NCBI GenBank assembly: GCA_035601815.1
Contig: DATNNN010000073.1
Coordinates: forward strand, 1-14,074
Length of the DNA stretch: 14,074 bases
Direction: 5' to 3'
Origin: DATNNN01 sp035601815
GTDB lineage: Bacteria > Pseudomonadota > Alphaproteobacteria > Rhizobiales > Xanthobacteraceae
Shown: positions 1-7,793 of the stretch, piece after piece
Layout: the number at the start of each line of letters is the position of its first letter
Numbering within the stretch: the first letter of the stretch is position 1
Translations under genes and position numbers: made by a program
The notes under the pieces: model-generated
What the model was told of the DNA's origin: nothing
What the model saw: only the letters and a program-made list of their open reading frames with translations
The model's database searches: none

Positions 1-456
1 GGCGTTGGGACGGTTGAGCCACGGATAGGCGCCGGGCTTGATGGTGACGAAGCGGTAGCGGCCGTCGGCGTCGGTGACGGCGCGTCCGGCGCCGGTGAAG
101 TTGGCATCGAGCGGCGCCGGGTGCTGGTCGCGGGCATGGATGTAGCGGCCGGCGGAATTGGCCTGCCAGATTTCCACCAGCGTATGCGGTATCGGACGGC
201 CGTTGTCGTCGAGCACGCGGCCGGTGACGATAATGCGCTCGCCGAGCGGCTCGCCCTTGTGCTGACGGGTGAGGTCGGCGTCCTCCGGCAAGACTTTGCC
301 GTGACCGTAGACCGGACCCGTCACCTCCGACAACGTGTGCGGGAGAATCACCAGGCGCTGATCGGGATGGCGCTTGATGGTGGATTCGTAGGCGGGATAG
401 TCGTACGGCGGCTGCTCGCTCGCCTGGTCGCGCCGGTAGGGAACGGGATCAGCCAT
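1..456 (-). CDS. pcaH: Protocatechuate 3,4-dioxygenase beta subunit (partial, 3' end outside window)
   Basis: PcaH is the iron-bearing subunit of the non-haem Fe(III) intradiol dioxygenase that opens protocatechuate to beta-carboxy-cis,cis-muconate in the beta-ketoadipate pathway, in the cytoplasm. Reading down from an ATG at 456-454 gives 152 in-frame residues to the window edge. The family core is clear: a segment near residues 84-105 contains the LVEIWQAN and AGRY motifs, followed by DANFTGAGR (117-125) and VTIKPGAYPW (137-146). Tyr105 and Tyr144 match the two tyrosine iron ligands. The spacing predicts that the two histidine ligands lie just beyond the window edge. GAGGAG sits just upstream of the ATG, slightly close but convincing. 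The neighbouring pcaG and the rest of the pathway would lie to the left and cannot be seen. An 86-bp gap separates it from the upstream fusion gene on the same strand, with no evident functional link. Confidence 0.93.
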   Translation of the reverse strand, partial: MADPVPYRRDQASEQPPYDYPAYESTIKRHPDQRLVILPHTLSEVTGPVYGHGKVLPEDADLTRQHKGEPLGERIIVTGRVLDDNGRPIPHTLVEIWQANSAGRYIHARDQHPAPLDANFTGAGRAVTDADGRYRFVTIKPGAYPWLNRPNA

Positions 457-542
457 GAGCTCCTCGATCGCCGGTTCAGCTGGCGCGAACCCGGATCGTT
501 TTCCGGCGGAACCATAACTACTCGCACGGCCGACGGGAATGG

Positions 543-3134
543 TTATTTCACCGCGCCCCGGCGCGTAGATTCACGCAGCGCGTCGGCGTCGAGCGCCGCA
601 TAGATGTCGCCGGAATTGGCTTCGACCGGCAATCCATCAAGCCAACGGGCGATGCCCTTAGCGTCGAGCGGCTCGGAATGGACGAAACGCTGGCTCTCGC
701 CGATGGTCGCGTTGAATACGTAGGATCCGGTTCGCGCCAGGCGCGCGATCGCGGCGAGCGCCACGTTGCGCTGGATGGTGGTGAACTCCACCGACAGCGC
801 CGGCAGCGGACGCGACAGCCCGGCCAACACCTCGTCCTCAAAACCTTCCACGTCGATCTTGACGAAGCGCGGCTCGCCGTAGCGGGCGATGAGCGCGTCG
901 AGGGTAGTAACGGGCACCGGCACGGTGCGCGTCCATGCCTGGTTCTCCCAACCCGGGGCCCCGGCGGCGGCGGCGACGAAGGATTCGGAGGCGGTCGAAA
1001 CCGTGGGATTGCGCAGGTTGAGCCGGAGCTCGACCGTGCCTTCCTTGGCGCCAAGCGCCACCGCCTCGATCGCCACCGAAGGATCGCGCCCATAGAAGAA
1101 GCGCAGCACGCGCACGAGCGCCGGCTGCGGCTCCACCGCCACTACGCGGGCGCCGAGCTTGCGGAACGAGGACACCCGGTCGCCGACGTGGGCGCCCGCG
1201 TCGAAGGCAAGATCGCCGGTGCGCAGGAAGCGTGCGTGCAGCGCGTCCATGGCGCGGCGGCGCTCCTTGTCGCCGTAGTAAATCCGCAGCGACCGCAGGA
1301 CGCCGAACCAGGTGACGAGGCGATCGAACCACTGGCTCACCGGCGGGGTGGCCGGTCCCTTGCCGAACAGGGCCACAACCTCGGGCAGCGTCTCGAATTC
1401 CTCGGGGATGGCGCAAATCTTGCGGCGGGCGGCGGCGAGTCCCAACGCCGCCTCGGAGGTCACCACCGCGAACGGCACGGCGAGCGCCAAGCCCGCCGCG
1501 AACGGGAGGAACCAGGGGATCGCGCCCGGCGCGTTCGCGGCAAGCACGGCAAAGATCGCAAGACCCGCGAGCGTGTGCGGCCACAGGCCCGCGAACGCAT
1601 CGCGCCAGGCCACCGCGTAGCCGTCGCGGCGCTGCGCCTCCCACATGACCGTGCGGCCGAACAAGAGACCGAACATCAGCACGGTATCGCCGAACATCTG
1701 GATCGGCACGAGCAGGAAGTTGAATACGATCTCCAAGGCGCTTCCGGCGAGCAAGCGCAGCGGACCGCCATAGCGCCGCGCGGAGCCGAGCAGGGCGTCG
1801 AGCAGCCCAAAAATCTTCGGCGCGAGATAGAGCAGCATCCAGGTGACGTAGAGCCCGGCGGCCGCGGCGAAGGGAAACGCCACGCCACGCGGCCAGCGCG
1901 CGGCGGCGATCGCGGCGAGGAACACGAAGATGACGAGACCGGCCGAGCCGACGAACATCTGGATCGCGAGCGCGATCTGCATGCGGCTCGTGGGCTCGAT
2001 GCCGGGCATGTCGACAAGCTTCACGTACTGCATGTTGCCCTGACACCAGCGCAGATCGCGCCGCGCGAAGTCGGGAAGTGCGGGCGGATTCTCCTCGTAG
2101 CTGCCGCCCTCCTCCGGCAACACGCGCACCTCATAGCCGGCGCGGCGCAGGAGCACCGCTTCGATCTGGTCGTGCGAAAGAATATGTCCGCCCAGCGGCG
2201 GCTTGCCGGGAAGCTCCGGCAGCCGGCAATGCTCGGTGAAGGGCGCGACCCGGATCGCGGCGTTGTGTCCCCAGTACGGGCCGCAGTCGGCCTGCCACCA
2301 GGCGCTGCCGGCGGTGTAGGCGCGCATGGCGTGACGCATGCCGAACTGGAAGAAGCGAGCGAACAAGCTCGCGCTCGGGAGGCCGACGACGAGACTCTGC
2401 AACAGGCCGAGACGCGGATTGGCCTGCATGATGCGCACCAGGCGAACGATGGCGTCGCCGGTCATCAGGCTGTCGGCATCGAGCGGAACCATCAGCTCGT
2501 AATTCCTGCCCCAGCGCTCGCAGAAGTCGCGCACGTTGCCGGCCTTGAAACCGGTGTTGTCGGCGCGATGGCGATAGACGAAGCGGCCCGCGGGAATCTC
2601 GCGCTTGAGCGCCGCGAATTCCTTCTCCTCGGCGGCGATGGCCTCGGCCCGCGAGGAATCGCTGAGGACGAAATAGTCGAACTTGTCGCCGAAGGCGGTC
2701 GCATCCACGCTCGCCTTGATCGCCTTGAGGCGGGCGAAGGCGCGCGCGGAGTCCTCGTTGCGCAGCGTCATGAAGATCGCCGTGCGCACCGTCACCGGGT
2801 CGGCGGGACGCGTCTTCAGCGCCGCCGGGATCACCACCGCGAGCGCATCGCGCAGCCAGTGCAGCACGATGAATCCGATCGCCGCGTTCCACAACCCGAC
2901 CGCGATCCACGGCGCGTTGGCGAGGAACGCGACGAGCATCAGGATCTCGATCGGACCGAAGCCGGCCGGCCGCAGCACCGCCGCGAGCCAGGCGCCGAGT
3001 CCGACCACGGTTAACGTGACGAGCGCCCAGAACAGGGCCCGGCGGCGATAGAGCATCGCGCGGCTCTGGGTGCCGGTGGGCGTGAAGGCTTCTGGCGCGG
3101 CGGGGGCGTGCATGGAAGCGGGTTCGAACGACAT
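543..3134 (-). CDS. Glucan biosynthesis glucosyltransferase H (OpgH/MdoH) fused to an FkbM-family methyltransferase
   Basis: This 863-residue inner-membrane protein has two parts. Residues 1 to about 600 match OpgH/MdoH, the processive GT2 enzyme that builds the beta-glucan backbone of osmoregulated periplasmic glucans from UDP-glucose. There are two membrane segments near 35-57 and 62-95. A cytoplasmic GT2 domain follows with VLSDSS (156-161), PLDADS (217-222), SHDQ (320-323) and the product-binding RRDLRWCQGN (358-367). Further membrane segments lie between about 388 and 560. Residues from about 610 to 860 form an FkbM-type SAM methyltransferase: FDAGAHVGD (644-652) is motif I, VEPQ (667-670) the acidic strand, and KIDVEGFEDEVLAG (759-772) the FkbM signature. 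OpgH is normally a stand-alone protein, so the fusion is unusual. No opgG lies beside it. The first ATG has no clear ribosome binding site; Met8 or Met27 are alternative starts. Methylation of the glucan is an inference. Confidence 0.88.
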   Translation of the reverse strand: MSFEPASMHAPAAPEAFTPTGTQSRAMLYRRRALFWALVTLTVVGLGAWLAAVLRPAGFGPIEILMLVAFLANAPWIAVGLWNAAIGFIVLHWLRDALAVVIPAALKTRPADPVTVRTAIFMTLRNEDSARAFARLKAIKASVDATAFGDKFDYFVLSDSSRAEAIAAEEKEFAALKREIPAGRFVYRHRADNTGFKAGNVRDFCERWGRNYELMVPLDADSLMTGDAIVRLVRIMQANPRLGLLQSLVVGLPSASLFARFFQFGMRHAMRAYTAGSAWWQADCGPYWGHNAAIRVAPFTEHCRLPELPGKPPLGGHILSHDQIEAVLLRRAGYEVRVLPEEGGSYEENPPALPDFARRDLRWCQGNMQYVKLVDMPGIEPTSRMQIALAIQMFVGSAGLVIFVFLAAIAAARWPRGVAFPFAAAAGLYVTWMLLYLAPKIFGLLDALLGSARRYGGPLRLLAGSALEIVFNFLLVPIQMFGDTVLMFGLLFGRTVMWEAQRRDGYAVAWRDAFAGLWPHTLAGLAIFAVLAANAPGAIPWFLPFAAGLALAVPFAVVTSEAALGLAAARRKICAIPEEFETLPEVVALFGKGPATPPVSQWFDRLVTWFGVLRSLRIYYGDKERRRAMDALHARFLRTGDLAFDAGAHVGDRVSSFRKLGARVVAVEPQPALVRVLRFFYGRDPSVAIEAVALGAKEGTVELRLNLRNPTVSTASESFVAAAAGAPGWENQAWTRTVPVPVTTLDALIARYGEPRFVKIDVEGFEDEVLAGLSRPLPALSVEFTTIQRNVALAAIARLARTGSYVFNATIGESQRFVHSEPLDAKGIARWLDGLPVEANSGDIYAALDADALRESTRRGAVK

Positions 3135-3190
3135 AATTGCGAGCTAGCCTGCCCCTACTCTCGCCTTTGGTACGGAAACCGCTAAAACCC

Positions 3191-3202
3191 CGCCCCGGGG
3201 CG
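3191..3202. other. 12-bp perfect palindrome between divergent genes
   Basis: CGCCCCGGGGCG is a perfect palindrome in the 111-bp gap between the opgH-like gene (minus strand) and the MDR-led operon (plus strand). It could be an operator shared by the two divergent promoters, or just GC-rich chance. I see no EcfG-type promoter here, and no -35/-10 pair I would commit to. Confidence 0.25.
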
Positions 3203-3245
3203 AGCGGCTTCTAGCGCGTCTTGCCCGGCGCGAACAGGATTTCCC

Positions 3246-4244
3246 GTGAAGGCCGTTAATCACCGTCGCGAGACCGCCGAGGCGAACGCGCTCTGGTATG
3301 TGGCGCCGGGCGTGGCGGAATTACGTCCGCAGCCGCTGTCGCTGCCGGGGCCCGATCAGGTGCTGGTGCGCACGCTGTTCTCGGGCCTGTCGCGCGGGAC
3401 CGAACGCCTGGTGTTCGAGGGCCGCGTGCCGAAGAGCGAATGGCAGCGCATGCGGGGCCCGGGCCAGGAGGGCGATTTTCCCTTCCCGGTCAAATACGGC
3501 TACGCGGCTGTGGGCGTCGTGGAGATAGGGCCCGACGCACTCCTCGGCCGGACGGTGTTCGCGCTGCATCCGCACCAGGAGCGCTTCGTCATCGCCGCCG
3601 ACAGGGTCGCGCCAATCCCCGACGGCGTGCCGGCGCGCCGCGCGGTGCTGACCGCCAATCTCGAGACCGCGCTCAATATTCTCTGGGACGGCAACGCCGA
3701 GACCGGCCAGCGCATCGTCGTGGTGGGCGGCGGGCTCGTCGGCCTCCTGGTGGTGGCGCTGGCGGCGCCGATGGCCGACACCGAGGTCACTCTCGTCGAC
3801 ATCGACCCCGCGCGCGAAGAGCTTGCGGCGAAGTTCGGCGCCGAATTCGCTTTACCGAAGGACGCGCCGGCCGACGCCGATCTCGTGATCCACACCACCG
3901 CTAGCGAGGAAGGCCTGGCGCTCGCGCTTGCCTGCGCCGGCAACGAGGCGACCGTGGTGGAAGCGAGCTGGTACGGCGACAGGAAGATTTCGCTTGACCT
4001 CGGCGGCGCGTTTCATGCCCGCCGCATCACCCTCGTCTCGAGCCAGGTCGGCGGCATCTCGCCGGCGCGCCGCCGCGCGCAATGGACGAACGAGCGGCGG
4101 CTCAAGGCCGCAACGCATCTCCTCGCCGACGACCGCCTGGACGCGCTGCTTGGCGAGGAAATTCCGTTCGCCGAGCTGCCGTCGCATCTGTCGCGCGTGC
4201 TCGGCGCCAACGCGCGCGGCGTCGGCGCCTACGTGCGCTATTGA
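3246..4244 (+). CDS. MDR-superfamily oxidoreductase (BchC-like zinc-type alcohol dehydrogenase fold)
   Basis: A 332-residue medium-chain dehydrogenase/reductase. The N-terminal catalytic domain contains SGLSRGTERLVF (46-57) and KYGYAAVGVVEIG (83-95), the pattern seen in BchC-like members of the family. The Rossmann domain has GGGLVG (161-166) after a hydrophobic strand and an acidic VDID (184-187), which suggests NAD(H). The usual zinc-binding pieces (a Cys-Gly-x-x-Gly-x-Asp segment, a GHE motif and a four-cysteine lobe) are not visible, so zinc dependence is doubtful despite the family name. Translation probably starts at GTG 3246, with AGGA about 8 bases upstream. It is the first gene of a four-gene operon; the next gene starts 15 bases after its stop with its own GGGAG site. 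Its substrate is unknown. The operon suggests an oxidation or reduction step on a pterin-like or glycosylated small molecule (inference). Confidence 0.82.
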   Translation: MKAVNHRRETAEANALWYVAPGVAELRPQPLSLPGPDQVLVRTLFSGLSRGTERLVFEGRVPKSEWQRMRGPGQEGDFPFPVKYGYAAVGVVEIGPDALLGRTVFALHPHQERFVIAADRVAPIPDGVPARRAVLTANLETALNILWDGNAETGQRIVVVGGGLVGLLVVALAAPMADTEVTLVDIDPAREELAAKFGAEFALPKDAPADADLVIHTTASEEGLALALACAGNEATVVEASWYGDRKISLDLGGAFHARRITLVSSQVGGISPARRRAQWTNERRLKAATHLLADDRLDALLGEEIPFAELPSHLSRVLGANARGVGAYVRY

Positions 4245-4259
4245 ACCGGGAGACCGCGA

Positions 4260-4664
4260 ATGTACGCCGTCGAAGTGCGCGACCACATCATGGTGGCCCA
4301 CAGCTTCAAGGGTGAGTTCTTCGGGCCGGCGCAGCGCCTGCACGGCGCCACCTTCGTGGTCGACGTCGCCTTCTTCCGCGAGAAGCTCGGGCCGAACGAC
4401 GTGGTGGTGGACATCGGCCGCGCCCACGCGGCGCTCAAGGCCGCGCTCGAGCCGCTCAACTACCGCAATCTGGACGACCACACCGCCTTCAAGAACAAGC
4501 AATCCACCACCGAGGCGCTCGCCAAGCACATCTTCGATCGCATGGTCGAAGCCGCGCGCAAGGGCGCGCTCGGGCCCGACTCCGAAGGCCTTGCCGCGAT
4601 CCGCGTGACGCTGCACGAATCCCATGTGGCGCGCGCCTGGTTCGAGGGGCCGGTTGGTGGCTGA
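4260..4664 (+). CDS. 6-pyruvoyl-tetrahydropterin synthase / 6-carboxytetrahydropterin synthase-like protein with altered active site
   Basis: This 134-residue protein has the COG0720 (PTPS/QueD) fold. Aligned by eye with E. coli QueD, the first zinc ligand is His14 (in MVAHSF), and LHGATF (27-32) replaces the usual LHGHSF. His28 is therefore kept but the third zinc ligand is Ala30. The catalytic Cys four residues before that histidine is Ala24. The Asp-His catalytic pair of the LDHHxLN motif becomes Asn-Tyr (67-68). The pterin-anchoring Glu is kept at 120 in LHES. Canonical QueD or PTPS chemistry is thus unlikely, while pterin or related binding remains plausible. The gene follows the MDR gene by 15 bases and its end overlaps the start of the glycosyltransferase gene. 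Annotation pipelines would probably call it queD; the missing residues and the absence of queC, queE or queF nearby argue against that. Confidence 0.8.
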   Translation: MYAVEVRDHIMVAHSFKGEFFGPAQRLHGATFVVDVAFFREKLGPNDVVVDIGRAHAALKAALEPLNYRNLDDHTAFKNKQSTTEALAKHIFDRMVEAARKGALGPDSEGLAAIRVTLHESHVARAWFEGPVGG

Positions 4665-5703
4665 GGTGGTGTTCGCCTTTCCCGGCGATCTTGCGACTCC
4701 CACCGGCGGCTACCGCTATGACCGCCGCGTCATGGACGAGCTGCGCGCGCTGCGCTGGGACGTGCGGCCGCTGAGCCTGCCCGCTGACTTTCCCGATCCA
4801 AGCGAGGCGAGCCTCGCCGAAGCCGAACGCCAGCTTGCGGCGACCCCGCCCGACGCGGTGCTTCTCATCGACGGGCTCGCCTTCGGCGCGCTGCCGGCGG
4901 CACTTATCGACCGGATCGATCGCCGGATCGTGGCGCTGGTGCACCATGCGCTCGGGCTCGAGACCGGGCTTTCGCCGGCGCGCGCCACGGCGCTGCTTAA
5001 GAGCGAGAAGGCGGCGCTGTCGCGCGCCGCACGCGTGGTGGCGAACAGTTCGTCGACGGCGGCGTTCCTCTTCGGCGAATTCGCCGTCGCCAAGGACAAG
5101 ATCACCGTGGCGGAACCCGGCGTCGATCCGGCACCGCGGGCGCGCGGCAGCGACGGACCGCCGCTCCTCCTCTCCGTTGGCGCGGTGACGCCGCGCAAGG
5201 GCTTCGACACCCTGGTGGCGGCGCTGGCCAAGATCGCCGAGCTGCCGTGGGAATGCCGGATCGCCGGAAGGCTCGATGTGGATGCGGCGGCGGCCGGTTC
5301 GCTCCGCGCCGCCATCGCCACGCTCGGCCTCGATCGTCGCGTGAAGCTTCTCGGCGCGCTCGATGACGCGGCGCTCGCCCGGGAGTACGACCGGGCGCGG
5401 TTGTTCGTGCTGCCGTCCCACTTCGAGGGCTACGGCATGGCCTATACCGAAGCCTTGGCCCGCGGCCTGCCGGTGGTGGCGGGCGACGGCGGCGCCACCG
5501 CGCATACGGTGCCGGCCGACGCCGGCGTGCTGGTGCCGCCCGGCGACGCTGGCGCGCTCGCCGCGGTGCTGCGCCGTCTGCTCACCGACCCGGCCGAACT
5601 CGACCGCCGCGCCGAGGCGGCGTGGCGTCATGCCGAGCGGTTGCCGCGCTGGCGCGGCACCGCGGTCGCGATCGCGGCGGCGCTGGAGGCGGCGCGCCCG
5701 TGA
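4657..5703 (+). CDS. GT4-family glycosyltransferase
   Basis: A retaining GT-B fold glycosyltransferase of 348 residues. The N-terminal half has the glycine-rich acceptor-side loop TPTGGY (14-19). The C-terminal half opens with LLSVGAVTPRKGFDTLVAAL (171-190) and carries the nucleotide-sugar signature, in which Glu257 and Glu265 form the E-x7-E motif within SHFEGYGMAYTEALARGLPV. No membrane segment is visible, so it is probably cytosolic. I chose GTG 4657 because GAGGGG lies at 4644-4649, about 7 bases upstream, and the first residues then run straight into the first beta strand. TTG 4654 is possible, and ATG 4624 would add a poorly matching extension inside the upstream gene. It overlaps the PTPS-like stop by 8 bases and its own stop overlaps the next start (GTGA), so the genes are probably translationally coupled. 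The sugar donor and acceptor are unknown; the acceptor may be the product of the PTPS-like step. Confidence 0.87.
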   Translation: MAEVVFAFPGDLATPTGGYRYDRRVMDELRALRWDVRPLSLPADFPDPSEASLAEAERQLAATPPDAVLLIDGLAFGALPAALIDRIDRRIVALVHHALGLETGLSPARATALLKSEKAALSRAARVVANSSSTAAFLFGEFAVAKDKITVAEPGVDPAPRARGSDGPPLLLSVGAVTPRKGFDTLVAALAKIAELPWECRIAGRLDVDAAAAGSLRAAIATLGLDRRVKLLGALDDAALAREYDRARLFVLPSHFEGYGMAYTEALARGLPVVAGDGGATAHTVPADAGVLVPPGDAGALAAVLRRLLTDPAELDRRAEAAWRHAERLPRWRGTAVAIAAALEAARP

Positions 5704-6545
5704 GCGGCTTCGCCCCCGATTGGCTGCGCTTGCGCGAAAGCGCCGACCAAGCGGCGCGCGACCGCGCGCTGCTCGACAGGCTGGCCGCGCGCTTCGCCGG
5801 GCGCGAGGCGGTCAGCGTCGTCGATCTCGGCGCCGGGCTCGGCTCCAACCTGCGTGCGACAGTGCCGTACCTGCCCAAGGTGCAGCGCTGGATGCTCGTG
5901 GACCACGATCCGGTGCTGCTCGCCGCCGCCTGCGAGGTGATCGCCGCCTGGGCGGATTCGCATCAACCGGCGGCCGACGGGATCGACGCACGCAAGGGCG
6001 ACCGTTCCGTCCATGTGGAGCTGAAGCGCGCGGACCTCGCCGCCGACGTGGCGCCGTGGGGATCGAGCCCGCCCGACCTCGTGACCGCAGCGGCACTATT
6101 CGATCTCGTCTCGGCGTCTTGGATCGCCCGTTTCGTGGCAGATCTCGCCCGGGCGCGACTTCCCTTCTACACCGCGCTCACCCACAGCGGCGGCACGCAG
6201 TGGAACCCGCCGCACCCCGGCGATGCGGCCATGCATGCGACGTTAGCGCGCCACTTCGGCCGCGACAAGGGCTTTGGCCCGGCGGTCGGCGGCGCGGCAA
6301 CAGGACTCCTGGCCGATGGACTTGCCGCCGCCGGCTACGACGTCGCCCGTGCACCGAGCCCGTGGCGGCTTGGCGCCGACGACGCGGCGCTGATGGCCGC
6401 GCTCGCCGACGGCTGGGCCGGGGCAGTACGGGAGACCGGCGAAGTGGCCGGGGTCGTGATCGACGAATGGGTGGCGGCGCGAAAGCGCGCCGGAGGCGCC
6501 TGCATGGTCGGCCACGAGGACGTGCTGGCGTTCCCGCCGACCTAA
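5700..6545 (+). CDS. Class I SAM-dependent methyltransferase
   Basis: A 281-residue Rossmann-type methyltransferase and the last gene of the four-gene operon. Motif I is VDLGAGLGSN (41-50). MLVDHDP (65-71) supplies the acidic residue that binds the SAM ribose, ADLAAD (111-116) the adenine-binding acid, and DLVTAAALFDLVSASWI (126-142) the post-motif strand and helix. The substrate region contains THSGGTQWNPPHPGD (161-175), which I do not recognise from a characterised family. The start is GTG 5700, which overlaps the glycosyltransferase stop in a GTGA junction; a longer frame from 5622 lies inside the previous gene and is not needed. Its TAA overlaps the TAG of the convergent cytochrome gene by four bases. 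Its role is probably to methylate the product made by the preceding enzymes (inference from the operon). Confidence 0.85.
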   Translation: MSGFAPDWLRLRESADQAARDRALLDRLAARFAGREAVSVVDLGAGLGSNLRATVPYLPKVQRWMLVDHDPVLLAAACEVIAAWADSHQPAADGIDARKGDRSVHVELKRADLAADVAPWGSSPPDLVTAAALFDLVSASWIARFVADLARARLPFYTALTHSGGTQWNPPHPGDAAMHATLARHFGRDKGFGPAVGGAATGLLADGLAAAGYDVARAPSPWRLGADDAALMAALADGWAGAVRETGEVAGVVIDEWVAARKRAGGACMVGHEDVLAFPPT

Positions 6546-7108
6546 ATGCCGCCGATGCTCCGCAGCAGCATGCGGTGCAGCACCCGGTCGCGGCGCAGGA
6601 AATAGTGATGCAGCGCCGCGCCAACATGCATCAGCACCAGGAGCGCGATGCCGAAGCCGGCCCAGCGGTGAATCAGGAACAGGCGACCGGAGAGCGGCTT
6701 GTCCTCGGCGATGGTCGGCGGAATGTCGAACAGGCCGAAGAACGGGGTGGCGGCGCCGTAAGAGGAGTTCGCCAGATACCCGAGGATCGGCTGCACCACG
6801 AGCAGGACATAGAGCAGCGTGTGCACGGTGCTGGATGCGCCGCGGCGCCACGGCTCGAGCGTCGGGTCCGGCGGCGGCGCGCCGTGGCCGAGGCGATAGG
6901 CCACGCGCGCGACCATGAGGAGCAGGATCAGCACGCCGAGCGACTTATGCGTGTTATAGAGTGAATCGCTCCACGGCCCCTCATAGTTGCTCATGGCGAT
7001 GCCGATCGCGATGATGGCGATGACGCAGAGCGCGATCAGCCAGTGAAGGAATTTGGCGAACCCCGAGTAGCCCCCAACGCTATCGCCGGCGCTGGTCGCG
7101 TACGCCAT
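6542..7108 (-). CDS. Cytochrome b561-type membrane protein (CybB-like)
   Basis: A 188-residue, four-helix integral membrane dihaem b cytochrome of the prokaryotic b561 family, which passes electrons between the quinone pool and periplasmic acceptors. E. coli CybB acts as a superoxide:ubiquinone oxidoreductase. Candidate haem ligands are His22 (FLHW), His54 (THKSLG), His147 (LIHRWAG) and His161 (LMHVGAALHH), with the spacing expected of CybB. Helices lie roughly at 20-40, 54-72, 94-112 and 144-168. The ATG at 7108 follows AAGGGCGAG. The gene lies 87 bases downstream of the EcfG-controlled unknown gene on the same strand with no terminator visible between them. It may therefore be read through from that stress promoter (inference). 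It converges on the methyltransferase gene. Confidence 0.86.
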   Translation of the reverse strand: MAYATSAGDSVGGYSGFAKFLHWLIALCVIAIIAIGIAMSNYEGPWSDSLYNTHKSLGVLILLLMVARVAYRLGHGAPPPDPTLEPWRRGASSTVHTLLYVLLVVQPILGYLANSSYGAATPFFGLFDIPPTIAEDKPLSGRLFLIHRWAGFGIALLVLMHVGAALHHYFLRRDRVLHRMLLRSIGGI

Positions 7109-7195
7109 CTCGCCCTTCCCCTCGAAAAGCCAATCGCGATCATGCCCCCCGTGCTTTCGCAGGGCAACTCAATCGACGAACGCGAGCGTGATCAG

Positions 7196-7726
7196 TTAAA
7201 GCGAGGCGACGGCCGACTTTGCGTTGAGCGAGGTCAGGCAGCGGCTCGCGATCGCCGCGAGCGACGGCGCCGTGACGGCGCTGACGGCAGGCTCGCAGCC
7301 GTCCACCGGCTGGACATTCGGCACCGCTGGGCGGGCGCGGTCGAAGGACCGCACTTCCACCGCCGACTGGTGCGTCTCGCGGATAGTCACTGCGGGAAGC
7401 GCCACGTTCTTCACCACGATGGTGGTGTTCGCCACCGGGTCGGTGCTGAACAGCACGTGACCGTCGCGGTCGCGATAGACGATGGCGGCATCGCGAATGC
7501 CCACGATTTCGACAGTGGCGATGCGCTTCTGCTCCTGGACACGCGCGGAATCGCTGCGCGGGCTGCGATCGCCTTTGTTGGTGCGGTCGATGTGCACGCT
7601 CGTGCCGGCGCTGGCGAGCGCCTGGCTGCCGGCGGGGAACATCCGGTCGGCGGCGGCGATCAACAGGAGCATTCCGACGAAGGCGGTCGCGAGGCCGCCG
7701 AGTACGCGAAGCCCGTAACCGATCAT
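7196..7726 (-). CDS. Membrane-anchored hypothetical protein, predicted EcfG regulon member
   Basis: A 176-residue protein that I cannot assign to a named family. One N-terminal hydrophobic helix (about 7-25) acts as signal anchor or uncleaved signal. It is followed by a likely periplasmic region with a charged stretch (47-68) and a beta-rich segment (69-118: RIATVEIVGI, AAIVYRDRDGHVLFSTDP, TTIVVKNVALPAVTIRET). The C-terminal tail has two cysteines (144 and 163) in GCEP and SRCL, which may form a disulfide. The start is ATG 7726, with GGAGGG six bases upstream; an in-frame codon at 7762 lacks support. An exact EcfG promoter (GGAAC at 7818-7814, 16-base spacer, CGTT at 7797-7794) lies between the kinase stop and this start, giving a leader of about 60 bases. 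The gene is therefore probably induced by general stress. The b561-type gene follows 87 bases on. Confidence 0.8.
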   Translation of the reverse strand: MIGYGLRVLGGLATAFVGMLLLIAAADRMFPAGSQALASAGTSVHIDRTNKGDRSPRSDSARVQEQKRIATVEIVGIRDAAIVYRDRDGHVLFSTDPVANTTIVVKNVALPAVTIRETHQSAVEVRSFDRARPAVPNVQPVDGCEPAVSAVTAPSLAAIASRCLTSLNAKSAVASL

Positions 7727-7793
7727 GGAAAGCCCTCCAACCGAGCGCCGAGGGCTGCGCAACGGGCGGTACCGTCGCCACCCTCGCTAATAG

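Noticed and set aside
507..532. GGAAC near 508-512 as an EcfG promoter
   Set aside because: No -10 element at the right distance, and it points into the 3' end of the minus-strand opgH-like gene.
509..545. Six-base inverted repeat (AACCAT/ATGGTT) between pcaH and the opgH-like gene as a terminator
   Set aside because: The arms are too short for a loop of more than 20 bases and no U-tract follows.
121..603. A plus-strand open frame over the left edge
   Set aside because: It is the antisense shadow of pcaH, whose iron-ligand motifs are clear on the minus strand.
678..3014. A 778-codon open frame on the plus strand opposite the opgH-like gene
   Set aside because: Its translation is low complexity, rich in Arg, Glu, Gly and His, with no domain. 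The minus strand carries recognisable OpgH and FkbM motifs over the same bases. Long antisense frames are expected in GC-rich coding DNA.
5363..6964. A 533-codon plus-strand frame across the glycosyltransferase, methyltransferase and b561 genes
   Set aside because: Arginine-rich, crosses three genes with clear motifs in other frames, and has no domain of its own.
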